Assembly (NCBI RefSeq): GCF_900101625.1
Contig: NZ_FMYZ01000004.1
Location: 1-61,410, forward strand
DNA: 61,410 nt
Reading direction: 5' to 3'
DNA from: Cupriavidus sp. YR651
GTDB lineage: Bacteria; Pseudomonadota; Gammaproteobacteria; Burkholderiales; Burkholderiaceae
The notes beneath the pieces were generated by a model that was not told the DNA's origin, made no database searches, and worked only from the letters and a program-made list of their open reading frames with translations. Positions 18,172-26,163 of the stretch are shown one piece after another. Numbering within the stretch: the stretch's first letter is position 1; each line of letters begins with the position of its first letter. The position numbers and the translations under genes are program-made.

Positions 18172-19785
18172 ATGCCTTCCGATTCGCACGAAGAGCCGAG
18201 CGCGACACCAGGCGTCCGGAGCGGACAAGTCCTGCCGTTTCGCGAATCCTTGCTGGCGATGTTGGGTATTGCCTTTGTCGTGATGCTGGTCGCGCTGGAC
18301 CAGACTGTCGTCGGCACTGCGTTGCCGACGGTCGTGGCGGAACTTCAGGGCTTCGAGTACTACGCGTGGGTCGCCACCGCCTACCTGCTGACCTCCGTCA
18401 TCACGGTGCCGATCTTCGGGCGTCTGGGCGATTACTACGGGCGCAAGCCCTTCGTGCTGGCGTCGATCATTGTTTTCATCACCGCTTCCGCGCTATGCGG
18501 GATGGCAAGCAGCATGCCTTTCCTGGTCGCGGCGCGCGCGTTGCAGGGTATTGGCGGCGGCATGCTGGTAGGTACGGCGTTTGCCTGCATTCCCGACCTG
18601 TTTCCTGATGCCCACGTCCGCCTTCGCTGGCAGGTGATGATGAGCACGGCGTTCGGGCTGGCCAATGCGGTGGGGCCCTCCCTCGGTGGCGTACTGACCG
18701 AATGGTATGGCTGGCGCGCGGTGTTCTATGTCAACCTGCCCGTCGGCATGCTTGGTCTCTGGTTTGCCTGGCGCTACCTGCCGCATCTGCGCCAGCAGAC
18801 TCATACGGAGCGCGCCCGTGTGGACTGGCTGGGTGCGCTGCTGATCGCGCTGGGCCTGGGCAGCCTGCAGCTTTCCGTCGAATGGTTGCCGGACCGCGGG
18901 CTCGGCGTCGTCACGATTGGCCTGCTCGTTCTGTCAGTGGCCGCGTTCGTGGCACTGTGGCAATGGTCGCGCCGATCGGCCAATCCGATCCTGCCGCTTG
19001 ACATGTTCCGCAATCCGGGTTTGGCACCGTTGTTTGTGCTGGCGGTGCTGGCGGGCTTTGCGATGTTCGCGTTGCTGCTCTACGCGCCGCTGCTGTTCCA
19101 GGGCGGGTTTGGCTATTCGCCGAAGGAGGCCGGCTTGCTGGTGACGCCGCTGGTGGTGTGTATTACGGTGGGCAGCATTCTCAATGGCCGCATCATCACG
19201 CGCATTCCGCAGCCAAACAGCATGCTCTACGCCGGGTTTGCCTTGCTGGCACTGGCATGCCTCGGCTTGTCGCAAGCCACGCGTGGCATGCATCACAACC
19301 TGCTGCTGGGCATCATGCTGCTGGGCGGGCTGGGGCTCGGGTTCATCATGCCCAACCTCACGGTGTTCGCGCAGCAGACCGCGGGCCGCGCTCACCTCGG
19401 CATCGCCACGGCCATGCTGCAATCGCTGCGGATGGTCGGCGGGATGGTGGGGACTGCGCTGGTCGGCACACTGGTGACCCGTAGCTACACGACGGGCGTG
19501 GAGGCGTCACTCGCTGCGGCTCATGCGAGCGAATGGGCGAGCAAGATGACCGACCCGCAAATTCTGATCGATAAGGCGGCGCAGGCCGAATTGCTGACTA
19601 ACCTGCAGCAGGCAGGGCACAATGGAGCCCTGCTGCTGGAACAGGCGCGGGTGTCGCTGGTGGGTGCCATCCACATCGGCCTGGTGCTGGCAGCGATGGC
19701 GGCCCTGCTGGGCATCTGGCGCGCACGCCGCGTGCCGCCGGTGAAACTAGTGCGGGTCCATGAGCCCGTGATGGCCGCAGACTGA
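18172..19785 (+). CDS. DHA2-family MFS drug exporter (EmrB/QacA type)
   Basis: The 537-residue protein has about fourteen hydrophobic segments. DHA2 motifs are visible: LDQTVVGTALPTV in TM1, GRLGDYYGRKP (motif A), and the motif C region GPSLGGVLTEWYGWRAVFYVNLPVG. Such proton antiporters expel amphipathic drugs or dyes. No EmrA-type adaptor is encoded here, so it probably acts alone in the inner membrane. A canonical ribosome binding site before the ATG is absent. A MarR repressor gene follows after 43 bases, most likely in the same transcript. Confidence 0.9.
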   Translation: MPSDSHEEPSATPGVRSGQVLPFRESLLAMLGIAFVVMLVALDQTVVGTALPTVVAELQGFEYYAWVATAYLLTSVITVPIFGRLGDYYGRKPFVLASIIVFITASALCGMASSMPFLVAARALQGIGGGMLVGTAFACIPDLFPDAHVRLRWQVMMSTAFGLANAVGPSLGGVLTEWYGWRAVFYVNLPVGMLGLWFAWRYLPHLRQQTHTERARVDWLGALLIALGLGSLQLSVEWLPDRGLGVVTIGLLVLSVAAFVALWQWSRRSANPILPLDMFRNPGLAPLFVLAVLAGFAMFALLLYAPLLFQGGFGYSPKEAGLLVTPLVVCITVGSILNGRIITRIPQPNSMLYAGFALLALACLGLSQATRGMHHNLLLGIMLLGGLGLGFIMPNLTVFAQQTAGRAHLGIATAMLQSLRMVGGMVGTALVGTLVTRSYTTGVEASLAAAHASEWASKMTDPQILIDKAAQAELLTNLQQAGHNGALLLEQARVSLVGAIHIGLVLAAMAALLGIWRARRVPPVKLVRVHEPVMAAD

Positions 19786-19828
19786 CGACTGCCGCGCGGA
19801 TGATGGCATCCGCCTACAGGAGATTGAA

Positions 19829-20290
19829 GTGGAACTGGAGCGACAAAGCCTGGCCGTACTGCAGCAGTTTGGACGGACCTACCGGGCCTATGCGTCCGCC
19901 TTCGAACAACGCATCGGTCATCCGCTGCCGCGCTGGCGGATCCTGTTCGCCTTGTATGGCCACGAAGGCCCCATCGCGCAGAAGCCACTGGCAGATCGTG
20001 TCGGGATGGATCCTGGCGCGCTCACGCGACAACTGAAGTCGCTGCAGGAACTTGGCTGGATCGAACGCACGACCAGTGAGCGCGACAACCGCATGACCAA
20101 TGTCACGCTGACCGCGCTCGGCCGCGAGATCGTCGACCAGGCCATGCCGCGCCGCTCGGCATTTCTTCAGGACGTGCTGGCCAATGTGTCGGAGACGACC
20201 ATGCACAATCTGTCCAAGGGCCTCGCGCAGCTCGAAACCGGCATTGCCGACGCGGCCGCCCGCACGCTGGCGGAACGCGACGCCGCCTGA
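19829..20290 (+). CDS. MarR-family transcriptional regulator
   Basis: This 153-residue winged-helix protein starts with GTG, supported by AGGAGA upstream. The recognition helix region is QKPLADRVGMDPGALTRQLKSLQELGWIERTTSERDNRMTNVTLTALGREI, including the typical D-R-N/R wing. MarR proteins repress an adjacent exporter and release on binding phenolic or drug ligands. Its location 43 bases after the exporter gene suggests control of that operon, possibly through the palindrome at 18154-18169. Confidence 0.9.
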   Translation: MELERQSLAVLQQFGRTYRAYASAFEQRIGHPLPRWRILFALYGHEGPIAQKPLADRVGMDPGALTRQLKSLQELGWIERTTSERDNRMTNVTLTALGREIVDQAMPRRSAFLQDVLANVSETTMHNLSKGLAQLETGIADAAARTLAERDAA

Positions 20291-20342
20291 GCGTCGCCTG
20301 CTCCGCTGGCCAGGACCGCTTCGCTTCATTCTGAAACAACCT

Positions 20343-20401
20343 CCAGGTGGCATCGTAAGCTGCCACTTGGGTTGCCCCCTGAAGTTGTCCCCTGAAGTTG
20401 T
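20343..20401. repeat. Hairpin plus 13-bp tandem duplication between convergent genes
   Basis: CCAGGTGGCA and TGCCACTTGG (20343-20370) form a 10-bp stem with one G-T pair, but no T-run follows. Next to it CCCCTGAAGTTGT is repeated exactly twice (20376-20401). The hairpin may end marR transcription or cobB antisense reading. The duplication looks like slippage. Confidence 0.5.
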
Positions 20402-20446
20402 CCGGGAAATTCCCTTTGGCTTCCCCCCGAGGCTGCACCAGCCCCG

Positions 20447-21799
20447 CTACGCAGTCGGCCCGCCAAGCAGTGCCGCAATGGCCTGCGGGTTCGACGCAAA
20501 GTACAGGTGCACGTAGGATGCCGTAAGCGTCCCCACGCGGTAGATCGCTTCGCCCTGGCCGCCATCGCGCGGCGATACGGCATATGCGGTCGGCATCAGC
20601 GAAGACTGCGTTTGCGAGTAGTGGAACGTGTGGCCGCGGATTGCGTCGCCGGGCAGACCCGGCAGCGTGACTGCCTGATGCCCGATCGCCGCCAGCCGGC
20701 GCTGCATCGTCACCGTCCCCGGCAGCAGGCCCGCCATGTCATGGGCAACTCCGTCCTTGTCGACTAACGTGTCGAACAGAGCCATCATGCCGCCGCATTC
20801 CGCCAGGATCGGCAGGCCTTGGGCATGGGCCTCGCGCAGGGCGCCGAGCATGGCGACGTTTGCCGCCAGCGTGGTGCCATGCAGTTCAGGATAGCCGCCC
20901 GGCAGCCACAGCGCGTCGCAGGCCGGCAGCGCGGCGTCGCGCAACGGTGAGAACCAGGCGATTTGCGCGCCGAGTGCCGACAGCGTTTCCACATTGGCTG
21001 GATAGATGAAGCGGAATGCGTCATCCCTAGCTATCGCGATGGTCTTGCCGGCCAGCAGGCGAGTTGGCGCAGGCGTGGACACAGGCTGGCCAAACGCTAC
21101 CGGCGGCGGCAATTGCGATACAGGCAGTTCGGCCAGCCCATCGGCAAGTCGATCGAGCCGCGTCATCAGGTCCGGCAGTTCATCGGCGCTGAACAGTCCC
21201 AGGTGCCGCTCGGGCAGGGCGGCGGAGGCATCGCGCGGCAACGCACCGCTCCACGCGATATCCGGCGGCAGGCTGCCGCGCAACATGTCGGCATGACGCC
21301 CGGTGCCCACGCCGTTGGCCAGGACTTGCATGGCGCGGAACGGCTGGCCGTAGTGCGCCAGGCCATAGGCCAGCGCGCCAAACGTCTGGGCCATCGCCCC
21401 GGCCTGGATCACCGCCAGCACCGGGAGCCCGAACAGCCGGGCCACGTCGGCGCTGCTCGGCGTGCCGTCATGTAGCCCCATCACGCCTTCCACCAGGATC
21501 AAGTCGGCCGATTGCGCGGCGGCGGCCAGCCTTGCGCGGGCGTCAGCCTCGCCGGTCATCCAGAGGTCGATCGAGTCGACCGGTGCCCCGCTGGCGGCCG
21601 CGAGCAGCGTGGGGTCGAGGAAATCGGGCCCGGTCTTGAAGACGCGCACGACGCGCCCCTGGCGGGCGTGAAGTCTGGCCAGCGCGGCCGTCACGGTGGT
21701 CTTGCCCTGGCCCGAGGCGGGCGCGGCCACGAGCAGCGCGGGCACGGCGCGGCCTTCGGGCATCGAGTCGGCGGAAGTGAGAGGAAGGTCTGCAGGCAT
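20447..21799 (-). CDS. cobB: Cobyrinate a,c-diamide synthase
   Basis: The product of about 450 residues has the two CbiA/CobB domains. The N-terminal ATPase has a P-loop (APASGQGKTTVTAAL) and EGVMGLHDG. The C-terminal class I glutamine amidotransferase has catalytic Cys in LAECGGMMAL and His in GHTFHYS. It amidates the a and c carboxylates of (hydrogeno)cobyrinate in cobalamin synthesis. The start at 21799 fits a TATAAT -10 element at 21845-21850 that would place the transcript start just upstream, but no strong ribosome binding site is visible, so the start is provisional. No other cobalamin gene is in the window. Confidence 0.88.
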   Translation of the reverse strand: MPADLPLTSADSMPEGRAVPALLVAAPASGQGKTTVTAALARLHARQGRVVRVFKTGPDFLDPTLLAAASGAPVDSIDLWMTGEADARARLAAAAQSADLILVEGVMGLHDGTPSSADVARLFGLPVLAVIQAGAMAQTFGALAYGLAHYGQPFRAMQVLANGVGTGRHADMLRGSLPPDIAWSGALPRDASAALPERHLGLFSADELPDLMTRLDRLADGLAELPVSQLPPPVAFGQPVSTPAPTRLLAGKTIAIARDDAFRFIYPANVETLSALGAQIAWFSPLRDAALPACDALWLPGGYPELHGTTLAANVAMLGALREAHAQGLPILAECGGMMALFDTLVDKDGVAHDMAGLLPGTVTMQRRLAAIGHQAVTLPGLPGDAIRGHTFHYSQTQSSLMPTAYAVSPRDGGQGEAIYRVGTLTASYVHLYFASNPQAIAALLGGPTA

Positions 21800-21844
21800 G
21801 TCGGAATTCGTTCCGGATGGCCGGGTGGCCAGCCGGCGCCGACG

Positions 21845-21850
21845 ATTATA
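21845..21850 (-). promoter_or_regulatory. Sigma70 -10 element candidate for cobB
   Basis: A consensus TATAAT on the minus strand lies about 46 bases before the chosen cobB start and just after the end of the response-regulator gene. The -35 region is poor (CTGAAC-like). No hairpin typical of a cobalamin riboswitch was noticed. Confidence 0.35.
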
Positions 21851-21870
21851 GCGATCGCGGGACATCGCGT

Positions 21871-22533
21871 TCAGCCCAGTGGCAGCACCACGCCTTGCAG
21901 CGCGGCGCACGCGAACAACTCGCGATCGTTGCTGACCCCGAGCTTATGCATGGCGCAATTTTTCTGTCTGCTGATGGTCTTGACGCTGCGGCACAGCGTG
22001 CCGGCGATCTCCGTCACCGTGCGGCCAGTCAGGTAGAGCCGCAGCACTTCCATTTCGCGAGCGGACAAGCGCCGGATGCCATTGCGGCCGCAGGGCAACA
22101 TGGTGTGCGTATCGGTGGGTGCAAGCGCTCGCAGGGCCGACTTGCCGACATAGGTAAACCCACGTTGGGCACGGACGATGGCGGTCACCACCTCGGACAG
22201 CGGGCAGTCCTTGAGTAACAGGCCGTGCACGCGCGTATCCAGGATCGTGCGCAGCACGAGTGGATTGGTGATCATGGTCAACACCACTACCGAAAGCGTC
22301 GGATAACGGCGCCGTAGCCCGGTGAGCAGGCGCACGCCATCCAGTTCCGCTGGCCCCGGCATGTGGTAGTCCGTCACCACAACGTCGGGGCGAAGAATTT
22401 CCACCTGCTGCTGCAACTCCGTCGCGCCCGCGACTTCCCCGCAGACTTCCCAGCCGGTCTGTGTCTGCAGTCTGGCACGGATCGCCGCCGTAATAACGGG
22501 GTGGTCGTCGGCCAGCAAAATCCTCAATGTCAT
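21871..22533 (-). CDS. Orphan NarL/FixJ (RcsB-like) response regulator
   Basis: The product has 220 residues. The receiver domain spans residues 3-125: acidic pair in LLADDH, phospho-acceptor Asp in VVVTDYHMPG, Lys in LLLKDC. A LuxR-type helix-turn-helix lies near 150-210 (LSAREMEVLRLYLTGRTVTEIAGTLCRSVKTISRQKNCAMHKLGV). The SRQKNCAM phrase is typical of RcsB-like proteins. The start at 22533 is supported by AGGAG eight bases upstream. No histidine kinase is adjacent, so its partner must lie elsewhere. It is co-directional with cobB, 71 bases upstream, though cobB appears to have its own -10 element. Confidence 0.87.
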   Translation of the reverse strand: MTLRILLADDHPVITAAIRARLQTQTGWEVCGEVAGATELQQQVEILRPDVVVTDYHMPGPAELDGVRLLTGLRRRYPTLSVVVLTMITNPLVLRTILDTRVHGLLLKDCPLSEVVTAIVRAQRGFTYVGKSALRALAPTDTHTMLPCGRNGIRRLSAREMEVLRLYLTGRTVTEIAGTLCRSVKTISRQKNCAMHKLGVSNDRELFACAALQGVVLPLG

Positions 22534-22835
22534 CCGGTGACTCCTGTACACGTAGATCCGATTTGGCCTCAACTGACGTCAAAAAAGCGCCGCACGCGGG
22601 AGGGGCGTGCGGCGCAAACACGCAGCAACTGCGCGCATGCATGCTCACGAACCAAACGGGAGACAATCCGGAGCACGGCAATGCCCGGCGAGATTAATGC
22701 GCGGCGAATCGGAACGGAGTGAGAGGATTCGCAAAATGCATCACGACTTGCAATGCAAATCCGCAGACATGCGTGGTCAGGCTCCGCGGAGGCAATGCAG
22801 CGGGGCCTGACGGCTAGCTTCGGAGGAGGTGGCGA

Positions 22836-23792
22836 TCAGGCGAGCGCCAGGCGCCGCGGCCCCGGGCGGGCATGCCGGCGACCGTCAATGGCCTTGAGCG
22901 GGTCGCGCAAGACCGCCGTTCCGACATCCATGATGTCGCGCAACGCGGCACTGTCCGGCGTGTGCTCCGGCATCCAGAAATGCAGCGCGGCCCAACTGGG
23001 AAAATTGCTGGGCGGCGGCAGCAGGCGCGTCTTGCGGTCGCGCGTGACCAGTGGCACGTTGAAATCGAGCACCGGGCAGATGCCGCCGGCCGAATGCAGC
23101 AGCGTGATCTGTGTGTGCCACGATGGCACGACTGTTTCGCGATGGCCCGGAGTGTTGGCCTGGCGGGCCAGGAAGGTATGCAGCGGGCTGCTGGCCTCGC
23201 AATCTTCCTGCAGCAGGATCCAGTCGCTTTCCGAGTCGTCGTTGCCGCTGACGCGGGCGGCGCTGACCAGCCGTCGCGGCGTGGCCAGTATGCTGTGCGG
23301 GATGACGCCTTCCGGCACGTTGGCGCCATCGACGACGAACGCGCAATCCAGTTCGCCATTATCCAGGTTGGCCGCAAGCGTCGCGCCTGCAATAACCGGT
23401 CTCGTAATGAAACTGTCGTGCGGAAACTGCTCGCAGAGCGCGGTGAGGATTTCGGTGATGACCGGGTCGCCGATCGACGACGAGAAGCCGATGGAAATCC
23501 GGCGACGCCCGCTCGTGTCATGGCTGGCGCAGGTGTCATGCGGGCGTACCAGCAGGTTCCATTTGGCCAGGATCTGGCGCGCGGTTTGTTCGAGCCGCAG
23601 CGCATGCGGCGTGGGTTCCAGCGTGCCGTTGCGTTTGACGAACAGGGCATCGCCGGTAATCTCCCGCAATCGTGCGAGGCTATAGGCCACCGTGGGCACG
23701 CGGCCCTGGGTGCAGGCCGCGACGGCATTGAGGTCGCGGTACTCCATCAGGAGAACAAAAACGTGCAAAAGCTTGGTGCTGACGTGCCGCAT
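22836..23792 (-). CDS. LysR-family transcriptional regulator
   Basis: This 318-residue protein has an N-terminal winged helix (residues about 6-65: LLHVFVLLMEYRDLNAVAACTQGRVPTVAYSLARLREITGDALFVKRNGTLEPTPHA) and a periplasmic-binding-like effector domain. The helix-turn-helix is recognisable though somewhat divergent from the usual VSRAAE pattern. GGAG precedes the ATG. No divergently transcribed metabolic operon adjoins it: the 1 kb upstream is nearly gene-free, so its target is unclear. The C-terminus is unusually Arg/Pro-rich. Confidence 0.85.
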   Translation of the reverse strand: MRHVSTKLLHVFVLLMEYRDLNAVAACTQGRVPTVAYSLARLREITGDALFVKRNGTLEPTPHALRLEQTARQILAKWNLLVRPHDTCASHDTSGRRRISIGFSSSIGDPVITEILTALCEQFPHDSFITRPVIAGATLAANLDNGELDCAFVVDGANVPEGVIPHSILATPRRLVSAARVSGNDDSESDWILLQEDCEASSPLHTFLARQANTPGHRETVVPSWHTQITLLHSAGGICPVLDFNVPLVTRDRKTRLLPPPSNFPSWAALHFWMPEHTPDSAALRDIMDVGTAVLRDPLKAIDGRRHARPGPRRLALA

Positions 23793-24311
23793 GCTGACTT
23801 CTCCCGATCCATGACATTTTTTTTGTCTTTGTTCTTGTTAGTGATGCAAGACAATCGCAACCTCTTGCAACCTTTGAGGCCGGCACACGCGAAACGCAGT
23901 GCGCCTTACGGCGGTCGATGCTTGAGACTGCTTGGGCGGGGGATTAGGTTTGCCCGGGTCACTGATCAAACTGGCAAGCTACATGACGCAACAGGGCGAC
24001 TGATATCGCACATTGCGGCAGTGCTTCCTCTGCCTTCAGGCCGGTACGTGGCGGCGGCTCGCTGTTCATCACCTGTATTTGCCAGTCAGGTGTGGTGCCG
24101 TCGGGACGCCTGTCTGCAAATACCGGGTGGCGTGCTTTGCAGGCGTTTCGAAATTTAGTTGATGCCGAGGAATCTTAATACAACATCTTAAGAACTACTA
24201 GGAACGTGGTTCGAATTCTTGCAATTCGATGAGATCCAACGCTACTTTGTCCGGACAAGAAGACAACGCCGAAACCCGCTTGCCGCAAAGGAATATGGGC
24301 GTCGATGTCAC
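23793..24311. other. AT-richer stretch without a supported gene
   Basis: This part is visibly lower in GC than the flanks, with runs such as ATTTTTTTTGTC and CTTAATACAACATCTTAAGAAC. It has no confident coding frame. The composition suggests foreign DNA or degraded sequence, which fits the transposase-like gene nearby. The word GGTTCGAATTC at 24208 resembles a tRNA T-loop but lacks a pairing stem. Confidence 0.45.
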
Positions 24312-24773
24312 ATGTCGTACGTCATTCGAAAGCAATCGACGTGTGCAATTTGCGGTTTAATGCGATTGTTTTTTGCTGGCCTCGCAATCGGTTTTTTCCA
24401 AATTGGAGTGACAAAATTTACGTGCTCCGATTGCGTCGATGAGGCTCTTGCACGGCCCGCGCCACGTCGATCCGTCAGCGCATTTTCGCTGCGCTTGAAC
24501 GACGCTTTCGGCGGCTCCAGAGAACGTCCCCTTGCAACGCGCCAGGCAGTTTCTTCGCTCATCCCTTGGCAGCTTCCTGGTCGCGTTTTCGAAAGTGCCG
24601 CAGATGCGCTTCCTCCAACGCACCCGCGGATGAATCCATGCGCCACGCGTATCGGCGCGCGCATCCCAAATGCCCTTCACGGTGCCTTGCCGAGCTGGCT
24701 GGAATCTCCGCTCAATTTGCTTAACTCGCGCCGCGAAGACACTGAATTGCCTTTTGCGCGAGCCGTAGGCTAA
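24312..24773 (+). CDS. Doubtful ORF, possible small membrane-anchored protein
   Basis: An open frame of 153 codons starts at ATG 24312 (MSYVIRKQSTCAICGLMRLFF). It has a hydrophobic segment near residues 16-36 and four cysteines in the first 45 residues. Codon use is less GC-biased than in its neighbours. There is no good ribosome binding site, and the second half has no recognisable domain. It may be a foreign gene or chance. I do not assign a function. Confidence 0.25.
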   Translation: MSYVIRKQSTCAICGLMRLFFAGLAIGFFQIGVTKFTCSDCVDEALARPAPRRSVSAFSLRLNDAFGGSRERPLATRQAVSSLIPWQLPGRVFESAADALPPTHPRMNPCATRIGARIPNALHGALPSWLESPLNLLNSRREDTELPFARAVG

Positions 24774-24838
24774 CGTACGGCAAGGTCGGCAGGCCAGCGC
24801 GCCCGCCGCGCGGGCACTCGGCGAGCGGAGGCAAGGGT

Positions 24839-25126
24839 GTGAACAGACGCTATTCGGAAGAGCAGATCCGCATGTATCTGGCCGAGGCCGCCAATGGCGT
24901 GCCCGTGCGGGAGCTCTGCGCGCGATATGGCTTCAGCGATGCATCCTTCTACGGGTGGCGCGCGAAGTATGGTTCGCCGCGCCAGGCGGATGCACCCGAT
25001 GGACGGCGGATCCGGCAGCTTCAGGAGGAGAACGCACGCCTGAAGAGTATGCTTGCGGACGCGCTGCTCAAGCTGGAATTGCTGCGCAACCGTACCGGCC
25101 GCCACGGCAACGGCAAGGACCACTGA
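24839..25126 (+). CDS. IS3-type transposase OrfA-like protein, solitary
   Basis: The 95-residue protein has the Transposase_8 helix-turn-helix (YSEEQIRMYLAEAANGVPVRELCARYGFSDASFYGWRAKYG). A leucine-zipper-like helix follows (IRQLQEENARLKSMLADALLKLELL), as in IS3-family OrfA. It begins with GTG after a GGAGGC-type site. OrfB, the catalytic integrase that normally follows in the -1 frame, is missing: the next gene is a small secreted protein. The element is therefore a remnant, or a domesticated DNA-binding protein. I found no clear terminal inverted repeats. Confidence 0.8.
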   Translation: MNRRYSEEQIRMYLAEAANGVPVRELCARYGFSDASFYGWRAKYGSPRQADAPDGRRIRQLQEENARLKSMLADALLKLELLRNRTGRHGNGKDH

Positions 25127-25212
25127 CATCCGGTTCGTGGCCGGCGCCGTGCATACCGGGGTTTTTTTGCAGGCGCACCGTGCAGGCGATGCGTCGATTT
25201 CTGGAGTATTGG

Positions 25213-25575
25213 GTGAATAGGTTTTTTGCAGCATTGGGCGTGGCGCTGTGGCTCGGACTGTCCATGGGCCAGGCGGGGGCGGCGCCGCCGCTGGATCCGT
25301 CCACGCCGATGGTGGCCCCGCCGCCGCCGCGCATGCTCGATCCTGCCACGGCTACCGTGGAGGACACCGACGGCACGCTGAGTGCATCGCAGCGCCAGCG
25401 CTGCCAGTCGCTGTTGGACCAACTCAGCGCCTTGCCCAAGGGGCCGCAATGGTCGCAAGGCAAATCGACCGTCACCACTGCTGACGGCCGCACCTATTCC
25501 ACGCTGGAGCGGGCACCGGATCGCAAGCGACTGGAAGAGGCCTATCGCCAGGAGTGCGCGCAGGCGAAGAAGTAA
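25213..25575 (+). CDS. Small secreted protein, unknown function
   Basis: The product has 120 residues when read from GTG 25213, which has GGAG at proper spacing. An upstream ATG at 25189 lacks such a site. The first 24 residues form a Sec signal (NRFFAALGVALWLGLSM, cleavage near AGA-AP). The mature part starts with a Pro-rich stretch. Then come a conserved-looking LSASQRQRCQSLLDQL, a TADGRTYSTLERAPDRKRLEEAYR segment and a second Cys near the C-terminus, so a disulfide between the two cysteines is possible. It follows the transposase-like gene by 86 bases. I do not recognise the family. Confidence 0.65.
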   Translation: MNRFFAALGVALWLGLSMGQAGAAPPLDPSTPMVAPPPPRMLDPATATVEDTDGTLSASQRQRCQSLLDQLSALPKGPQWSQGKSTVTTADGRTYSTLERAPDRKRLEEAYRQECAQAKK

Positions 25576-26163
25576 GCGCGCCGAGCCAGGGATTGTGTGC
25601 GGCCGACTGCGGGCAGAAGCGCAGTCGGCGAGCACGCTGAAGGCCACGGCGATCGCACGATGTCGACATTGACGTCAACCGCGACAACTACCTCGACGTG
25701 AACCAGACCGCCATGCCGGCTTGCCCTGGGTGCTCAGGGTGTCGCCCCCACGCTGGCGGAGTCGTGCCGGGAATAGCGACGGGAGGTCCCCGCTCGCTGC
25801 GGCGCCACAACCCCATCGGTAGACCATACAGGACAGGCACGAGGTGCAGGAGGAGGCACCGCTATCGGGCGAGTTCCGGGTCATTCCAGCGAATTCGTCT
25901 GGTGTTCATTTGCCCGCGTCCAGCATAAAAGCCAGCTAACGGCCTTTATCGCGAGCGGTTCTGCATTCTTTTGTGGTGCTGATGTGGGTGTTTTCGACCG
26001 ACCCATCCGCTGCCCGGCGCCCGCACGCTGCAAGCCCGGAATTGTTTCAAATATTCATGTTGTGTCTTGCAGACAATACTGCCGATCTCGTCACGATGCC
26101 TGTGTTATGCTGCGTCGCACAACAAGGGAGGGGACCCGTTCCAAGACGAGCAGGAGTCTTCAC
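25576..26163. other. 590 bases without a convincing gene
   Basis: Short frames on both strands lack start signals and plausible protein composition. The right end carries the leader of the PHB depolymerase, with CAGGAG just before its ATG. Nothing else was recognised. Confidence 0.45.

Noticed and set aside
24200..24230. tRNA-like T-loop word GGTTCGAATTC, possible tRNA fragment or attachment site
   Set aside because: The flanks do not pair as a T-stem, no acceptor CCA or anticodon arm is present, and no integrase or direct repeat is nearby.
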